DNA of 44,715 nt, from positions 1-44,715 of the forward strand of contig JAIPDC010000004.1 of assembly GCA_021737865.1 (NCBI GenBank). The letters run 5' to 3'. Shown in pieces: positions 30,687 to 39,624 of this stretch (the stretch's first letter is position 1; every line of letters starts with the position of its first letter). Under the pieces are notes generated by a model. That model was not told the DNA's origin and did not search any database. It worked only from the letters and a program-made list of their open reading frames with translations. This stretch comes from Rhodoferax sp. GTDB taxonomy: Bacteria; Pseudomonadota; Gammaproteobacteria; Burkholderiales; Burkholderiaceae_C. The translations under genes were made by a program, and so were the position numbers.

Positions 30687-32194
30687 CCCAACGCACCGAA
30701 CTATTGGAACAACTGCGCACCATCGTCGGCGCTGCCAACGTATTGACTGGCGGCGACCTCAGCCCCTATGAGCAGGACTGGCGAAAGCGCGAGCACGGCA
30801 AATCGCTGGCCGTGGTGCGCCCGGCCAGCACGCTTGAAGTGGCCGCAGTGGTCAAGGCTTGCGCAACGGCCGGCCTGAGCATCGTGCCCCAGGGCGGCAA
30901 CACCGGCATGGTGGTCGGCTCCACGCCGGACGCCAGCGGCACCCAGATCGTGCTGAGCCTGCAGCGCATGAACCAGGTGCGCACGCTGGACGGAGCCAAC
31001 CTGACCGTCACCGTAGACGCAGGTTGTGTGTTGCAGGCCATCCAGGAAACCTGCGAAAGGGCCGGCTATTTGTTCCCCCTGAGCATGGCGTCTGAAGGCA
31101 GCTGCACCATCGGCGGCAACCTGGGCACCAACGCCGGGGGCACGCAGGTGGTGCGCTATGGCAACACGCGCGAACTGTGCCTCGGCCTGGAAGTGGTCAC
31201 ACCGCAGGGCGAGATCTGGAATGGCCTTTCTGGCTTGCGCAAGGACAACACCGGCTACGACCTGCGCCACCTGCTGATTGGCTCCGAAGGCACGTTGGGT
31301 GTCATCACCGGTGCCATCATGAAGCTCTACCCGCTGCCCGCCGCCCAGCTAACCGCCTTTGCGGCCGTGCCCTCGCTGGAGGCGGCCGTGCAACTGCTCG
31401 GCTTGGCGCACCAGCACCTGAGCGCGGGTCTAACCGGCTTTGAAGTCATGGGGAAATTTGCGCTGAGCCTGGTGAGCAAGCATTTCCCGCAGTTGCGGGT
31501 GCCGTTTCAAGACGGTGAAGAGCCTGCCGCCGCGCCGGGCCGCCCCAAGCAAGGCACGGCCCCCTCGGGGGGCAGCGAAGCACACGAAGTGGGGAGCGTG
31601 GGGGCGCCATATTGTGTGGTTCTGGAGAATTCCGATCAGGAGTCCGAAGCCCACGCCCGCTCCTGCTTTGAGCGTTTGCTGGAAGTGGCCATGGAACAGG
31701 GCTGCGTTCTGGACGCCGTGGTGGCCGAGAGCATCAGCCAGGCGCGCGCACTGTGGCACATCCGTGAGAGCATTCCGCTGGCGCAGGCCCAGGAGGGGCT
31801 GAACATCAAGCACGACATCTCCATCGCCGTCTCGCGCATCCCCGAATTCGTGCGCCTGACCGATGCGCAGTTGCAAGCGGCCTACCCCGGCGCGCGTCTG
31901 GTCAACTACGGCCACCTGGGCGATGGCAACCTGCACTACAACGTGCAAGCTCCAGCAGGCGCCGATGCCGAAGCCTTTTTGCGCGATGACGAAAAAGGCG
32001 TCAACACCATCGTCTACGACATGGTGGACCGGTTCAACGGCTCCATCTCGGCCGAACACGGTGTAGGCAGCTTGAAGCGCGAAAAGCTGGCGCAACACAA
32101 ATCCCCCGTCGCGCTGGACATGATGCGCGCCATCAAGGCTGCACTGGACCCGCAGAACACCATGAACCCGGGGCGGGTGCTGGCCACAACGTAG
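30683..32194 (+). CDS. FAD-binding oxidoreductase (GlcD / D-2-hydroxyacid dehydrogenase-like)
   Basis: IVPQGGNTGMVVGSTPD; GSCTIGGNLGTNAGGTQVVRYGNTRELCLGLEVV; NYGHLGDGNLHYNV; SAEHGVGSLKREKL. Contains an in-frame repeat insertion. Confidence 0.92.
   Translation: MTQRTELLEQLRTIVGAANVLTGGDLSPYEQDWRKREHGKSLAVVRPASTLEVAAVVKACATAGLSIVPQGGNTGMVVGSTPDASGTQIVLSLQRMNQVRTLDGANLTVTVDAGCVLQAIQETCERAGYLFPLSMASEGSCTIGGNLGTNAGGTQVVRYGNTRELCLGLEVVTPQGEIWNGLSGLRKDNTGYDLRHLLIGSEGTLGVITGAIMKLYPLPAAQLTAFAAVPSLEAAVQLLGLAHQHLSAGLTGFEVMGKFALSLVSKHFPQLRVPFQDGEEPAAAPGRPKQGTAPSGGSEAHEVGSVGAPYCVVLENSDQESEAHARSCFERLLEVAMEQGCVLDAVVAESISQARALWHIRESIPLAQAQEGLNIKHDISIAVSRIPEFVRLTDAQLQAAYPGARLVNYGHLGDGNLHYNVQAPAGADAEAFLRDDEKGVNTIVYDMVDRFNGSISAEHGVGSLKREKLAQHKSPVALDMMRAIKAALDPQNTMNPGRVLATT
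31527..31608 (+). repeat. Palindromic GC-rich interspersed repeat inserted in-frame in the FAD oxidase gene
   Basis: gccgcgccgggccgccccaagcaaggcacggccccctcggggggcagcg...gtggggagcgtgggggcgcc: central CCCCC-TC-GGGGG hairpin with imperfect terminal inverted repeats. Translates as low-complexity PAAAPGRPKQGTAPSGGSEAHEVGSVGA. Confidence 0.75.
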
Positions 32195-32612
32195 TTACCG
32201 GTCAGATACCGCCACCGGGACACCCTCCGGACCGGCTACGCCCCGGCGGCGCGTGGCCTCGTCAATGAAGGCCAGAATGTCATCGAAATTCATTGGTTTC
32301 TGGAGAACCGGAACCTGCCGCGAGGCCATGATCTGACGGTGTTCCACGCCGCTGTCTGCGGTCATGATCAGGCACGGTAGCTGGCTGCCAAAACCGCCCG
32401 CGTCGCATCAACCACATCTGCGGCCGATGTAGCCCCCACCACGCTATGCCGTTGGATTGAAGTGCCACCGTCAGCGATTCAAGCAGTATCACATTGTCTT
32501 CCACCAGAGCCACACGAATGCCCCTTACAATCGAGCGCCGTTCCCGCGGCGCGACGGACACCCGGTCGCACTCCTTGGGCACCTCAACGGCAAACATGGA
32601 GCCACGGCCCAA
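32195..32612 (-). pseudogene. Remnant of a hybrid histidine kinase/response regulator (C-terminus only)
   Basis: GRGSMFAVEVP (end of HATPase) plus REC start VALVEDNVILLESLTVALQSNG in one frame, HSVVGATSAADVVDATRAVLAASYRA in a second, CLIMTADSGVEHRQIMASRQVPVLQKPMNFDDILAFIDEA in a further frame. Confidence 0.8.
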
Positions 32613-32761
32613 GTTTGATCGTGATCAATTTCCCCACATTCGCAGCAGGCCCTGGCGCCGCGCTGCCCGAAGTCCCCACCCATTGTTAAGCTGGTTTAAG
32701 GCACGGCGCGGTCTGTGGCGCAACAATGGGCCTTGACCACCATTGCCACCGATCGCTATTC

Positions 32762-33220
32762 ATGACCCGCATCCGACATTTCATGGCACAAGACCACCTG
32801 CATTGCGATGCCATTTTTGAGCGCGCCGGACGTTTGGCCGCTGAACGTGATTGGGATGGTGCTGCGACTGAATTTGCACAGTTCAGATCTTTGGTACTAC
32901 AACACTTTGACGCCGAGGAGACCTTGCTCTTTCCCGCCTTTGAAGAAAAGTCAGGCATGCGCATGGGGCCTACGCAGGTGATGCGTGGCGAGCATGTGCA
33001 GATGCGCCAGCTGATGGACGCAGCCAGCGCTGCCCTGCTTCAGGGGGAAGGGGATGGGGAAGAATACTCAGGCCACGCCGAGACGCTGCTGATCATGATG
33101 CAACAGCACAACCTGAAAGAAGAAAATGTGCTGTACCCCTTGTGCGACCAGCACCTCAGCGATCAGGCCAGCACGCTACTACCAAGGCTGCAAGAAATGC
33201 TAACCGACAAGGCCAACTGA
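32762..33220 (+). CDS. Hemerythrin-domain protein
   Basis: HDHLHCDAIFERA-type His ligands, LQHFDAEETLLFPAFEE, GEHVQMRQLM, MMQQHNLKEENVLYPLCDQHL. Confidence 0.92.
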   Translation: MTRIRHFMAQDHLHCDAIFERAGRLAAERDWDGAATEFAQFRSLVLQHFDAEETLLFPAFEEKSGMRMGPTQVMRGEHVQMRQLMDAASAALLQGEGDGEEYSGHAETLLIMMQQHNLKEENVLYPLCDQHLSDQASTLLPRLQEMLTDKAN

Positions 33221-33223
33221 ACC

Positions 33224-33460
33224 ATGGACGCGAAAAAAGCCGACATCGTCATCGACGCGCGCGAGATGGAGCCACCGGAGCCATTTGTGGTGACGATGGA
33301 CGCGCTGGATGCCATGGACCCGAGCCACACGCTGCTGCTGATCCTGACCCGGGAGCCCCATCCGCTGTACCGCACCCTGCAAAAACAAGGCTATGCCTAT
33401 CGCACCGAGATCACGGCCGACTACACCATTGAAATCCTGATCTGGCGCAAGGTCCCTTAG
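33224..33460 (+). CDS. DUF2249 domain protein
   Basis: VIDAREMEPPEPFVVTMDALDAMDPSHTLLLILTREPHPLYRTLQKQGYAY. Confidence 0.85.
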   Translation: MDAKKADIVIDAREMEPPEPFVVTMDALDAMDPSHTLLLILTREPHPLYRTLQKQGYAYRTEITADYTIEILIWRKVP

Positions 33461-34761
33461 TGCAAGCGCTCCTGTCTTTCGACCAGGGGCCGCCGATCAG
33501 TGCGCCGTTTCGCTATTTTTTAACGGCACCGCTGTTTGCCATCAGTGCCGGACTGCTTCTGCTGTGCAGCGGCCCCGAAGTGTTTGCGTCACGCTGGACG
33601 CCGCAGGCCCTCGCCCTCACCCACCTGATCACGGTCGGGTTCATGATGCAGGTCGTGCTGGGCGCATTGCAGCAGTTGCTACCGGTCATGGCCGGCGCCA
33701 ACTTCCAGCGCCCCCTGCTTGTTGCAACCACCGTGCATGCCGCGATCACGGCGGGTGGAATTCTATTGGTGCTGGCCTTTTTGACCTCGGTGCCACTCCT
33801 GTTTGGCTGCGCGGCAGCCGCTCTGGGCAGCGGGGTAGTCACTTTTATTGGTGCCGCTCTGCAGGCACTGCAGGGCGTGCCGTCAGGCAGCCCCATCGTT
33901 CGCGGGCTGCGACTCGGGCTGCTGGGTCTGCTTGTGACGGTCGTCATCGGGCTGCTGAACGCGGTGTTCATGGGTTGGTCCGTTGCCATGCCATTGCAAC
34001 AATTGGCCAACGTGCACCTGGGCTGGGGCTTTGTCGGCTGGGGCTGCGTGGTGCTGGCGGTGGTGGGCTCTGTGGTGGTGCCTATGTTTCAGCAGACACC
34101 GCACTACCCGGGCTGGTTCAATCGGGGATTTCCGGCGTCGGCTATCGCCATCGTTACGCTGTGGACGGCGGCCGAACTGTCGGACTACCCACGCAGCGCT
34201 GTCGCTTTGTCCGTCGGCGTAGTGCTGGTGTCTGCATCGCTCGCGTTCATAACCCTCAAGCTGCTGCTCAGAAGCAAGCGGCCCAGGCTGGACGCCGTCC
34301 AATGGCTGTGGCGGGTCGCCATGGTGAGCGCACTGGTGGCCTGCGCGCTGTGGCTGCTGGCGCAGGCGTCGGAAACCCTGGCCCAATGGCAGGTCTGGCC
34401 CCTGCTGTTTGGTACGCTGCTCTTGTTTGGCGGCTTCATGCCAGTGATTTTGGGCATGTTGTACAAGATCGTGCCCTTCCTGGTCTGGTTACACCTGCAG
34501 AACCTCGGCCATGGGCGCCTATTGGCACCCAATGTGAAGAAAGTCCTGGCCGAAAAACACATCAACGGCCAGATGCAGGCGCACTTTGCGGCCTATGGCT
34601 TGTTGCTGCTTGCAGCTCTGTGGCCCAACTGGTTCGTATATCCGGCAGGTGTGGCGCTGGTATTTGCGAACGGCTGGCTGCTTCGCAACCTGTTGTCGGC
34701 GGTGGCGGTGTACCGCAGCCACGTGGCAAAGCTCGAAAAACTTGACGCACCGCAGACCTAA
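33460..34761 (+). CDS. NnrS-like polytopic membrane protein
   Basis: GTG start overlapping the DUF2249 stop; PFRYFLTAPLFAISAGLLLL...TPQALALTHLITVGFMMQVVLGALQQLLPVM; His-containing TM helices. Confidence 0.7.
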   Translation: MQALLSFDQGPPISAPFRYFLTAPLFAISAGLLLLCSGPEVFASRWTPQALALTHLITVGFMMQVVLGALQQLLPVMAGANFQRPLLVATTVHAAITAGGILLVLAFLTSVPLLFGCAAAALGSGVVTFIGAALQALQGVPSGSPIVRGLRLGLLGLLVTVVIGLLNAVFMGWSVAMPLQQLANVHLGWGFVGWGCVVLAVVGSVVVPMFQQTPHYPGWFNRGFPASAIAIVTLWTAAELSDYPRSAVALSVGVVLVSASLAFITLKLLLRSKRPRLDAVQWLWRVAMVSALVACALWLLAQASETLAQWQVWPLLFGTLLLFGGFMPVILGMLYKIVPFLVWLHLQNLGHGRLLAPNVKKVLAEKHINGQMQAHFAAYGLLLLAALWPNWFVYPAGVALVFANGWLLRNLLSAVAVYRSHVAKLEKLDAPQT

Positions 34762-34830
34762 CACCATGCCTGCAGAAGACTGAGGGCTGTACCACTAAAA
34801 TTTGGCGCTAACTCGCAGCAACGCCAACAC

Positions 34831-35676
34831 ATGACCGACTCCACGACCAATCGCCCCGTGCGCAGCCAATATGAAGACTTTATGCGCCACGTGCACACCA
34901 CAGGCGTTGTCAAAGCCGACCGCACGGGCACCGGCACCCAGAGCGTGTTTGGCCACCAGATGCGCTTTGACCTGAACGAAGGCTTTCCCCTGGTCACCAC
35001 CAAGAAGGTGCACTTGCGCAGCATCATCCAGGAATTGCTGTGGTTTCTGACCGGCTCTTCCAACAACAACTGGCTCAAGGAGCGCGGCGTCACGATATGG
35101 GACGAATGGGCGCGCGACGATGGCGATCTGGGCCCCGTATATGGCGTGCAATGGCGTAGTTGGCCCACGCCGGGTGGCGGCCACATAGACCAGATTGCCG
35201 AAGTCATCAAGACCCTGAAGACCAACCCAGACTCGCGCCGCATCATCGTCAGTGCCTGGAACGTGGCCGATCTGGACAAAATGGCGCTGATGCCCTGCCA
35301 CGCCTTCTTCCAGTTTTACGTCGCACCCGCCACCGAGTCGGGTGGCAAGGGCAAACTCAGCTGCCAGCTGTATCAGCGCAGTGCCGACATCTTCCTGGGT
35401 GTGCCTTTCAACATTGCCAGCTACGCGCTGCTCACGCATATGGTGGCGCAGCAGTGTGACCTTGATGTGGGCGATTTCATCTGGACCGGGGGCGACTGCC
35501 ACATTTACAACAACCACCGCGAGCAGGTGGAACTTCAACTCAGCCGCGCGCCGTTCGCCTACCCGACCCTCAATATCAAGCGCAAGCCAGACTCCCTCTT
35601 TGACTACCAGTTTGAAGACTTCGAGGTAGTGGGCTACGAATGCCACGCCGCCATCAAGGCACCGGTGGCCGTGTGA
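34831..35676 (+). CDS. thyA: Thymidylate synthase
   Basis: [61 protein letters not shown]. Confidence 0.98.
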   Translation: MTDSTTNRPVRSQYEDFMRHVHTTGVVKADRTGTGTQSVFGHQMRFDLNEGFPLVTTKKVHLRSIIQELLWFLTGSSNNNWLKERGVTIWDEWARDDGDLGPVYGVQWRSWPTPGGGHIDQIAEVIKTLKTNPDSRRIIVSAWNVADLDKMALMPCHAFFQFYVAPATESGGKGKLSCQLYQRSADIFLGVPFNIASYALLTHMVAQQCDLDVGDFIWTGGDCHIYNNHREQVELQLSRAPFAYPTLNIKRKPDSLFDYQFEDFEVVGYECHAAIKAPVAV

Positions 35677-36572
35677 TAACCCGCAAGCAGCTGCTGGCTC
35701 TGGTGGCCATCACGCTCATGTGGGGCTTCAACTGGCCCATGATGAAGTATTCGCTGCGCGAATTGAGTCCGCTGTATTTCCGCGCCCTCACGATGACCGC
35801 CGGCGCCACCTGGCTCTACCTGTTCTACCGCTCGCGCGGGGTGCGCATGCTGCCGGTGGGCAAAGAGTGGGGCACGGTGGTCAAGCTCGGGCTGCCCAAT
35901 ATGCTGTGCTGGCACACAGCGGCCATTCTCGGAGTGAAAGAGCTGGCATCGGGTCGCGCCGCCATTCTGGGCTTTACCATGCCAATCTGGACGGTACTGA
36001 TTGGCACGCTGTTTCTGGGCGAAAAGCTGACGGCGCGCATTGCTGTTGCAGTAGTCGCCGTGGCCTGTGCCATCGGCCTATTGATCTCGCACGAAGTTGG
36101 AACCCTGGCCGGGCGGCCACTAGGCATTGCGTGGATGGAGCTGGCTGCCTTGGCGTGGGCCATTGGCACCATACTGATACGACGCAGCCACATTACCCTG
36201 CCTGCAGAGACGCTGACGGTTTGGATGATGGTGCTGACCTGTCTATGCCTGTGGACTTTTGCCTTTGTTCTGGAGCCGTGGCCGAGTTGGCAGTTCTCGG
36301 GGCCCATGTGGGGCAGCCTGATGTACGGGGCCTTCATCAACTATGGCTTTTCGCAGATCATCTGGTTTGGCATGGCGCGCAACCTGCCGCCCGCTACCAG
36401 CGCCATGAGCATCATGGCGGTCCCACTGGTTGGCACCCTGGGCGCCACGGTTATCGTCGGTGAATGGCCGCACTGGGAAGACTATGTCGCCATGGTCTGT
36501 GTGATGGCCGCCATTGCCGCCGTGCTGCTACCGGCGCGCAAGCGCGACAACCCGGCCATAGCAACCGATTGA
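35673..36572 (+). CDS. EamA/DMT-family transporter
   Basis: Ten-TM pattern, [30 protein letters not shown] start overlapping the thyA stop. Confidence 0.9.
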   Translation: MITRKQLLALVAITLMWGFNWPMMKYSLRELSPLYFRALTMTAGATWLYLFYRSRGVRMLPVGKEWGTVVKLGLPNMLCWHTAAILGVKELASGRAAILGFTMPIWTVLIGTLFLGEKLTARIAVAVVAVACAIGLLISHEVGTLAGRPLGIAWMELAALAWAIGTILIRRSHITLPAETLTVWMMVLTCLCLWTFAFVLEPWPSWQFSGPMWGSLMYGAFINYGFSQIIWFGMARNLPPATSAMSIMAVPLVGTLGATVIVGEWPHWEDYVAMVCVMAAIAAVLLPARKRDNPAIATD

Positions 36573-36597
36573 CCCCCTTTCCAGCCTGTAACTGCCC

Positions 36598-37101
36598 ATG
36601 CAACTGCACCTCATATTGGCCAAAGCACGCAATGGCGTCATCGGCAAAAACAACACCTTACCGTGGCATTTGCCCGAAGACATGGCGCACTTCAAGCGCG
36701 TCACCATGGGCTGCCCGGTCATCATGGGGCGCAAGACCTGGGACTCGCTCCCGCCGCGCTTTCGGCCATTGCCAGGGCGCGTGAACGTGGTTGTAACCCG
36801 GCAGAGTTCCTGGAGTGAAAATGGCGCTCAGCCCTCGCCAAGCTTGCGTGAAGCGCTATTATTTTGTGAGCAATATCAACATGTCTGGGTGATTGGCGGG
36901 GCAGAGCTCTACGCGCACGCGCTACCGTTCGCCAGCTCCGCCGTTGTGACCGAAATCGACACCGACTACGACGGCGACGCTTTTGCCCCACAATTCGGGC
37001 CTCAGTGGGTTGAAACAGCCCGTGAGCCCCACACCTCGGTCACCGGGCTGACCTTCAGCTTTGTGACCTATAGCAACCCCCAACCGCAACCCCGCACTTA
37101 A
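36598..37101 (+). CDS. folA: Dihydrofolate reductase
   Basis: HLILAKARNGVIGKNNTLPWHLPEDMAHFKRVTMGCPVIMGRKTWDSLP; VWVIGGAELYAHALP. Confidence 0.97.
   Translation: MQLHLILAKARNGVIGKNNTLPWHLPEDMAHFKRVTMGCPVIMGRKTWDSLPPRFRPLPGRVNVVVTRQSSWSENGAQPSPSLREALLFCEQYQHVWVIGGAELYAHALPFASSAVVTEIDTDYDGDAFAPQFGPQWVETAREPHTSVTGLTFSFVTYSNPQPQPRT
36817..36871 (-). repeat. 55-bp interspersed repeat, copy 6 (in-frame in folA)
   Basis: Minus strand GCTCACAAAATAATAGCGCTTCACGCAAGCTTGGCGAGGGCTGAGCGCCATTTTC; same length and conserved blocks. Confidence 0.6.
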
Positions 37102-37111
37102 GGAAAATGAG

Positions 37112-37711
37112 ATGTCAGGACACGGCTTTCACGTACACGGCCCGCACGACCACGAACTCGAACACGCCCAGCAAGGTGGTGGCGCGCACGGTGGTCACGA
37201 CGGCGGCGGCATGATCAACCAGATCGCCATGTTCACCGCCATCATTGCCACCATTGGTGCCATTTTTGGCTACATGGGCGGCGCCACCCAAGCCAATGCC
37301 GGCTTGTACAAGAACAACGCGGCTATCAAAAAGACCGAAGCATCCAACCAGTGGAACTACTTCCAGTCCAAGAGCACCAAGCAGTCGTTGGCAGAGATGT
37401 CGCGTGACCTGTCGACCAAGGACGACGAAAAGGCGAAATACCAATCCAAGGTCGATCGCTACGAAAAAGAAAAGAACGACATCAAGGTCGTAGCCGACAA
37501 GCTCGAAGCAGAGGCCACTGAGTGGGACCACAAAAGCGATGAACAAATGCACCAGCACCACCGCTGGGCGCAGTCCACGACCGTGCTGCAGGTCTGCATC
37601 GCCCTGGCGGCCATTGCTTTGCTGACCAAAAAGAAATGGTTGGAGTACGCGATGTTTGGCGCCGGTGCCGTGGGCCTGGGCGTAGGCGTGATGGCAGCGC
37701 TGCACATGTAG
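37112..37711 (+). CDS. DUF4337 domain protein
   Basis: His-rich N-terminus; IAMFTAIIATIGAIFGYMGGATQANAGLYKNNAAIKKTEASNQWNYFQSKSTKQ. Confidence 0.85.
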   Translation: MSGHGFHVHGPHDHELEHAQQGGGAHGGHDGGGMINQIAMFTAIIATIGAIFGYMGGATQANAGLYKNNAAIKKTEASNQWNYFQSKSTKQSLAEMSRDLSTKDDEKAKYQSKVDRYEKEKNDIKVVADKLEAEATEWDHKSDEQMHQHHRWAQSTTVLQVCIALAAIALLTKKKWLEYAMFGAGAVGLGVGVMAALHM

Positions 37712-37944
37712 CCATGAATCTCGCCACCTGAGTCGACACACGAGCGAGTGCCAATGATGCCAGACCGCGCCATTCGGAATGTGGCTGCGTCAAGACCACC
37801 CATCACGAAGATTGTGCTGACCCCTCATAGCGGTGGCGGGCATGTAAATGTGACACGTGTTGCACGCGCTGCGCAAAACCAACTTGTTAAAGGGCGAATC
37901 CCACTGTCTCGGAGTTGCATTTCTCACCAGACTAAGTAAAATTT

Positions 37945-37980
37945 GGTTATGCATATGCAACTATATACGACTGTATAACC
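37945..37980. promoter_or_regulatory. Operator-like inverted repeats upstream of the PIN/RHH pair
   Basis: GGTTAT...ATAACC flanks, GCATATGC palindrome (37951-37958) and TATAC-GACT-GTATA dyad (37964-37977), ending 3 nt before the GTG start. Confidence 0.5.
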
Positions 37981-37983
37981 ATT

Positions 37984-38400
37984 GTGCGAATAGTCCTTGA
38001 TACTTCTGTCTTGGTGGCTGCTGCTCGTTCGCGTAACGGGGCAAGTTACCAGCTTGTGTCCATGCTGCCAACTCCACGCTTTGACTTTGCGCTGACCATT
38101 GCCCTCTACACGGAATGGCAAGCTGTCTTGACCAGGCCGGAGCACATGCCGCCCGGGGTATCTGTGGATGCCGCGCTGGCTTACTTGCGTTACCTGGCAT
38201 CACTTGCGCACCTGCAAGACGTCCATTTTTTGTGGCGACCGTTTTTGCGTGACCCCGACGATGACATGGTGCTGGAGTGTGCCGTCGCATCGGGCAGTCA
38301 GTACATCGTGACACACAATGTCAAAGACTTTCGACGTGTGCCGGAACTGAAGGTGCAGGCCATCAAACCTGCTGATTTCTTGAACCTGTTGAGGAACTGA
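37984..38400 (+). CDS. PIN-domain toxin (putative toxin-antitoxin family)
   Basis: MRIVLDTSVLVAAARSRNGASYQL...FLRDPDDDMVLECAVASGSQYIVTHNVKDF; GTG start. Confidence 0.9.
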   Translation: MRIVLDTSVLVAAARSRNGASYQLVSMLPTPRFDFALTIALYTEWQAVLTRPEHMPPGVSVDAALAYLRYLASLAHLQDVHFLWRPFLRDPDDDMVLECAVASGSQYIVTHNVKDFRRVPELKVQAIKPADFLNLLRN

Positions 38401-38402
38401 CC

Positions 38403-38642
38403 ATGACCGCAATAACCATTCGTCTGCCAAACTCTGTTCACCAGAAGATCAAAGAGCTCGCCGCTCGGGATGACGTTTCCGTGAACCAGTTCATCGCCAG
38501 CGCTGCGTCTGAAAAGATGGCATCGGTCATGACGCTGGATTTTCTCAAGGAGGAAGCCGCCAAGGGTAAGCGCGGTGACTTTGACCACTATCTGAGCATG
38601 GTTCCGAATGTGCCTGCGCAGCCGGGTGACGAGCGGGTGTAA
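38403..38642 (+). CDS. Ribbon-helix-helix antitoxin (HicB-like/Arc-type)
   Basis: ITIRLPNSVHQKIKELAARDDVSVNQFIASAASEKM; begins 2 nt after the toxin stop. Confidence 0.88.
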   Translation: MTAITIRLPNSVHQKIKELAARDDVSVNQFIASAASEKMASVMTLDFLKEEAAKGKRGDFDHYLSMVPNVPAQPGDERV

Positions 38643-38841
38643 ACCCTGAACTCGATAAAGAAGAAGAATGCGACGGACAGCGGATCGCGCCTCGACATTC
38701 AGCCTCGCAACCCTATAGGGTGTTCACCAGCTATTTGAACTGAGGCGTGCCCAACAACGCAATATTTGTGACGTAGCGATATTTGCAGCCAGACAGGCAT
38801 ACCAGTCGTTACATTTCTATTTATATCCATATTTTCATAAA

Positions 38842-39624
38842 ATGAAACTTGCCACCTGGAACATCAACTCCCTGTCTGTGCGCCTGCCCCAGGTGCTGGA
38901 CTGGCTGGCCGCCCAAAGCGCATCCGGCTCGCCGATCGAGGTGCTGGCCCTGCAAGAACTGAAGATGACGGACGACAAGTTTCCGGTGGACGCCTTTACC
39001 GCCGCTGGTTACTGTGCCCAGTGGTTTGGTCAAAAGACCTACAACGGCGTGGCCCTGCTCTCACGCACACCCGCCACCGACGTTGTGAAAAACATCCCCG
39101 GCTTTGACGATGACATGGCCCGCGTGATTGCGGGCACGGTGGAAGAAGTGCGTGTCATTGGTGCCTATTTCCCCAATGGCCAGGAACCGGGCAGCGACAA
39201 GTTTGAGTACAAGATGGAATGGCTCAAAGGCTTGCGCAAATGGGTCAAGGCGGAGCTGGATGCACACCCCAAGCTGGTGCTTATGGGCGACTTCAACATC
39301 ACCTTTGACGAGCTCGACATGTGGGACCCGGTGGGCCTGAAGGACACCATTCACTGCACCGAAGAAGAGCGCTACCACCTGCGCGCGCTGATCGCCCTGG
39401 GCCTGCACGACAGCTTCAGGCTGTTCAAGCAGGCCCCCAAGAGCTTCTCTTGGTGGGACTACCGCGATTTTGCCTTTCGCCGCAACCGGGGCCTGCGCAT
39501 CGACCACATTTTGGTCAGCAATGCACTAAAACCCCTGGCGCAAGCCTGCTTGGTCGACAAGCTGCCGCGCACCAACGAGCGCCCCAGCGACCATGCGCCC
39601 GTGGTGCTGACGCTGGCGGCTTAA
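38842..39624 (+). CDS. xth: Exodeoxyribonuclease III
   Basis: MKLATWNINSLSVRLPQVLDWL; LALQELKMTDDKFP; GDFNITFDELDMWDP; RGLRIDHILVS; SDHAPVVLTL. Confidence 0.96.
   Translation: MKLATWNINSLSVRLPQVLDWLAAQSASGSPIEVLALQELKMTDDKFPVDAFTAAGYCAQWFGQKTYNGVALLSRTPATDVVKNIPGFDDDMARVIAGTVEEVRVIGAYFPNGQEPGSDKFEYKMEWLKGLRKWVKAELDAHPKLVLMGDFNITFDELDMWDPVGLKDTIHCTEEERYHLRALIALGLHDSFRLFKQAPKSFSWWDYRDFAFRRNRGLRIDHILVSNALKPLAQACLVDKLPRTNERPSDHAPVVLTLAA

Noticed and set aside
32685-32700. GTTAAG-N4-TTTAAG upstream of the hemerythrin gene as a third CTTAAG-type box
   Set aside because: Spacing is 10 not 11 bp, the first half-site deviates, and the downstream TTTTTCCCAAAA/CTACA elements are absent.
33510-33545. 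GCTATTTTTTAACGGCACC in the NnrS-like gene as a repeat copy
   Set aside because: First 10 bases match but the rest of the 55-bp pattern is missing.
37712-37983. tRNA or small RNA in the gap before the PIN toxin (GGGCGAATCCCACTGTCTCGG)
   Set aside because: No cloverleaf arms or acceptor pairing found by eye; only a superficial T-loop-like string.
37870-38842. Possible integron cassette around the PIN/RHH pair (CTTGTTAAAG at about 37881 and GCCCAAC at about 38749)
   Set aside because: Neither end forms a complete attC: the GTTRRRY position ends in G and no paired RYYYAAC/GTTRRRY stem is present at either boundary.
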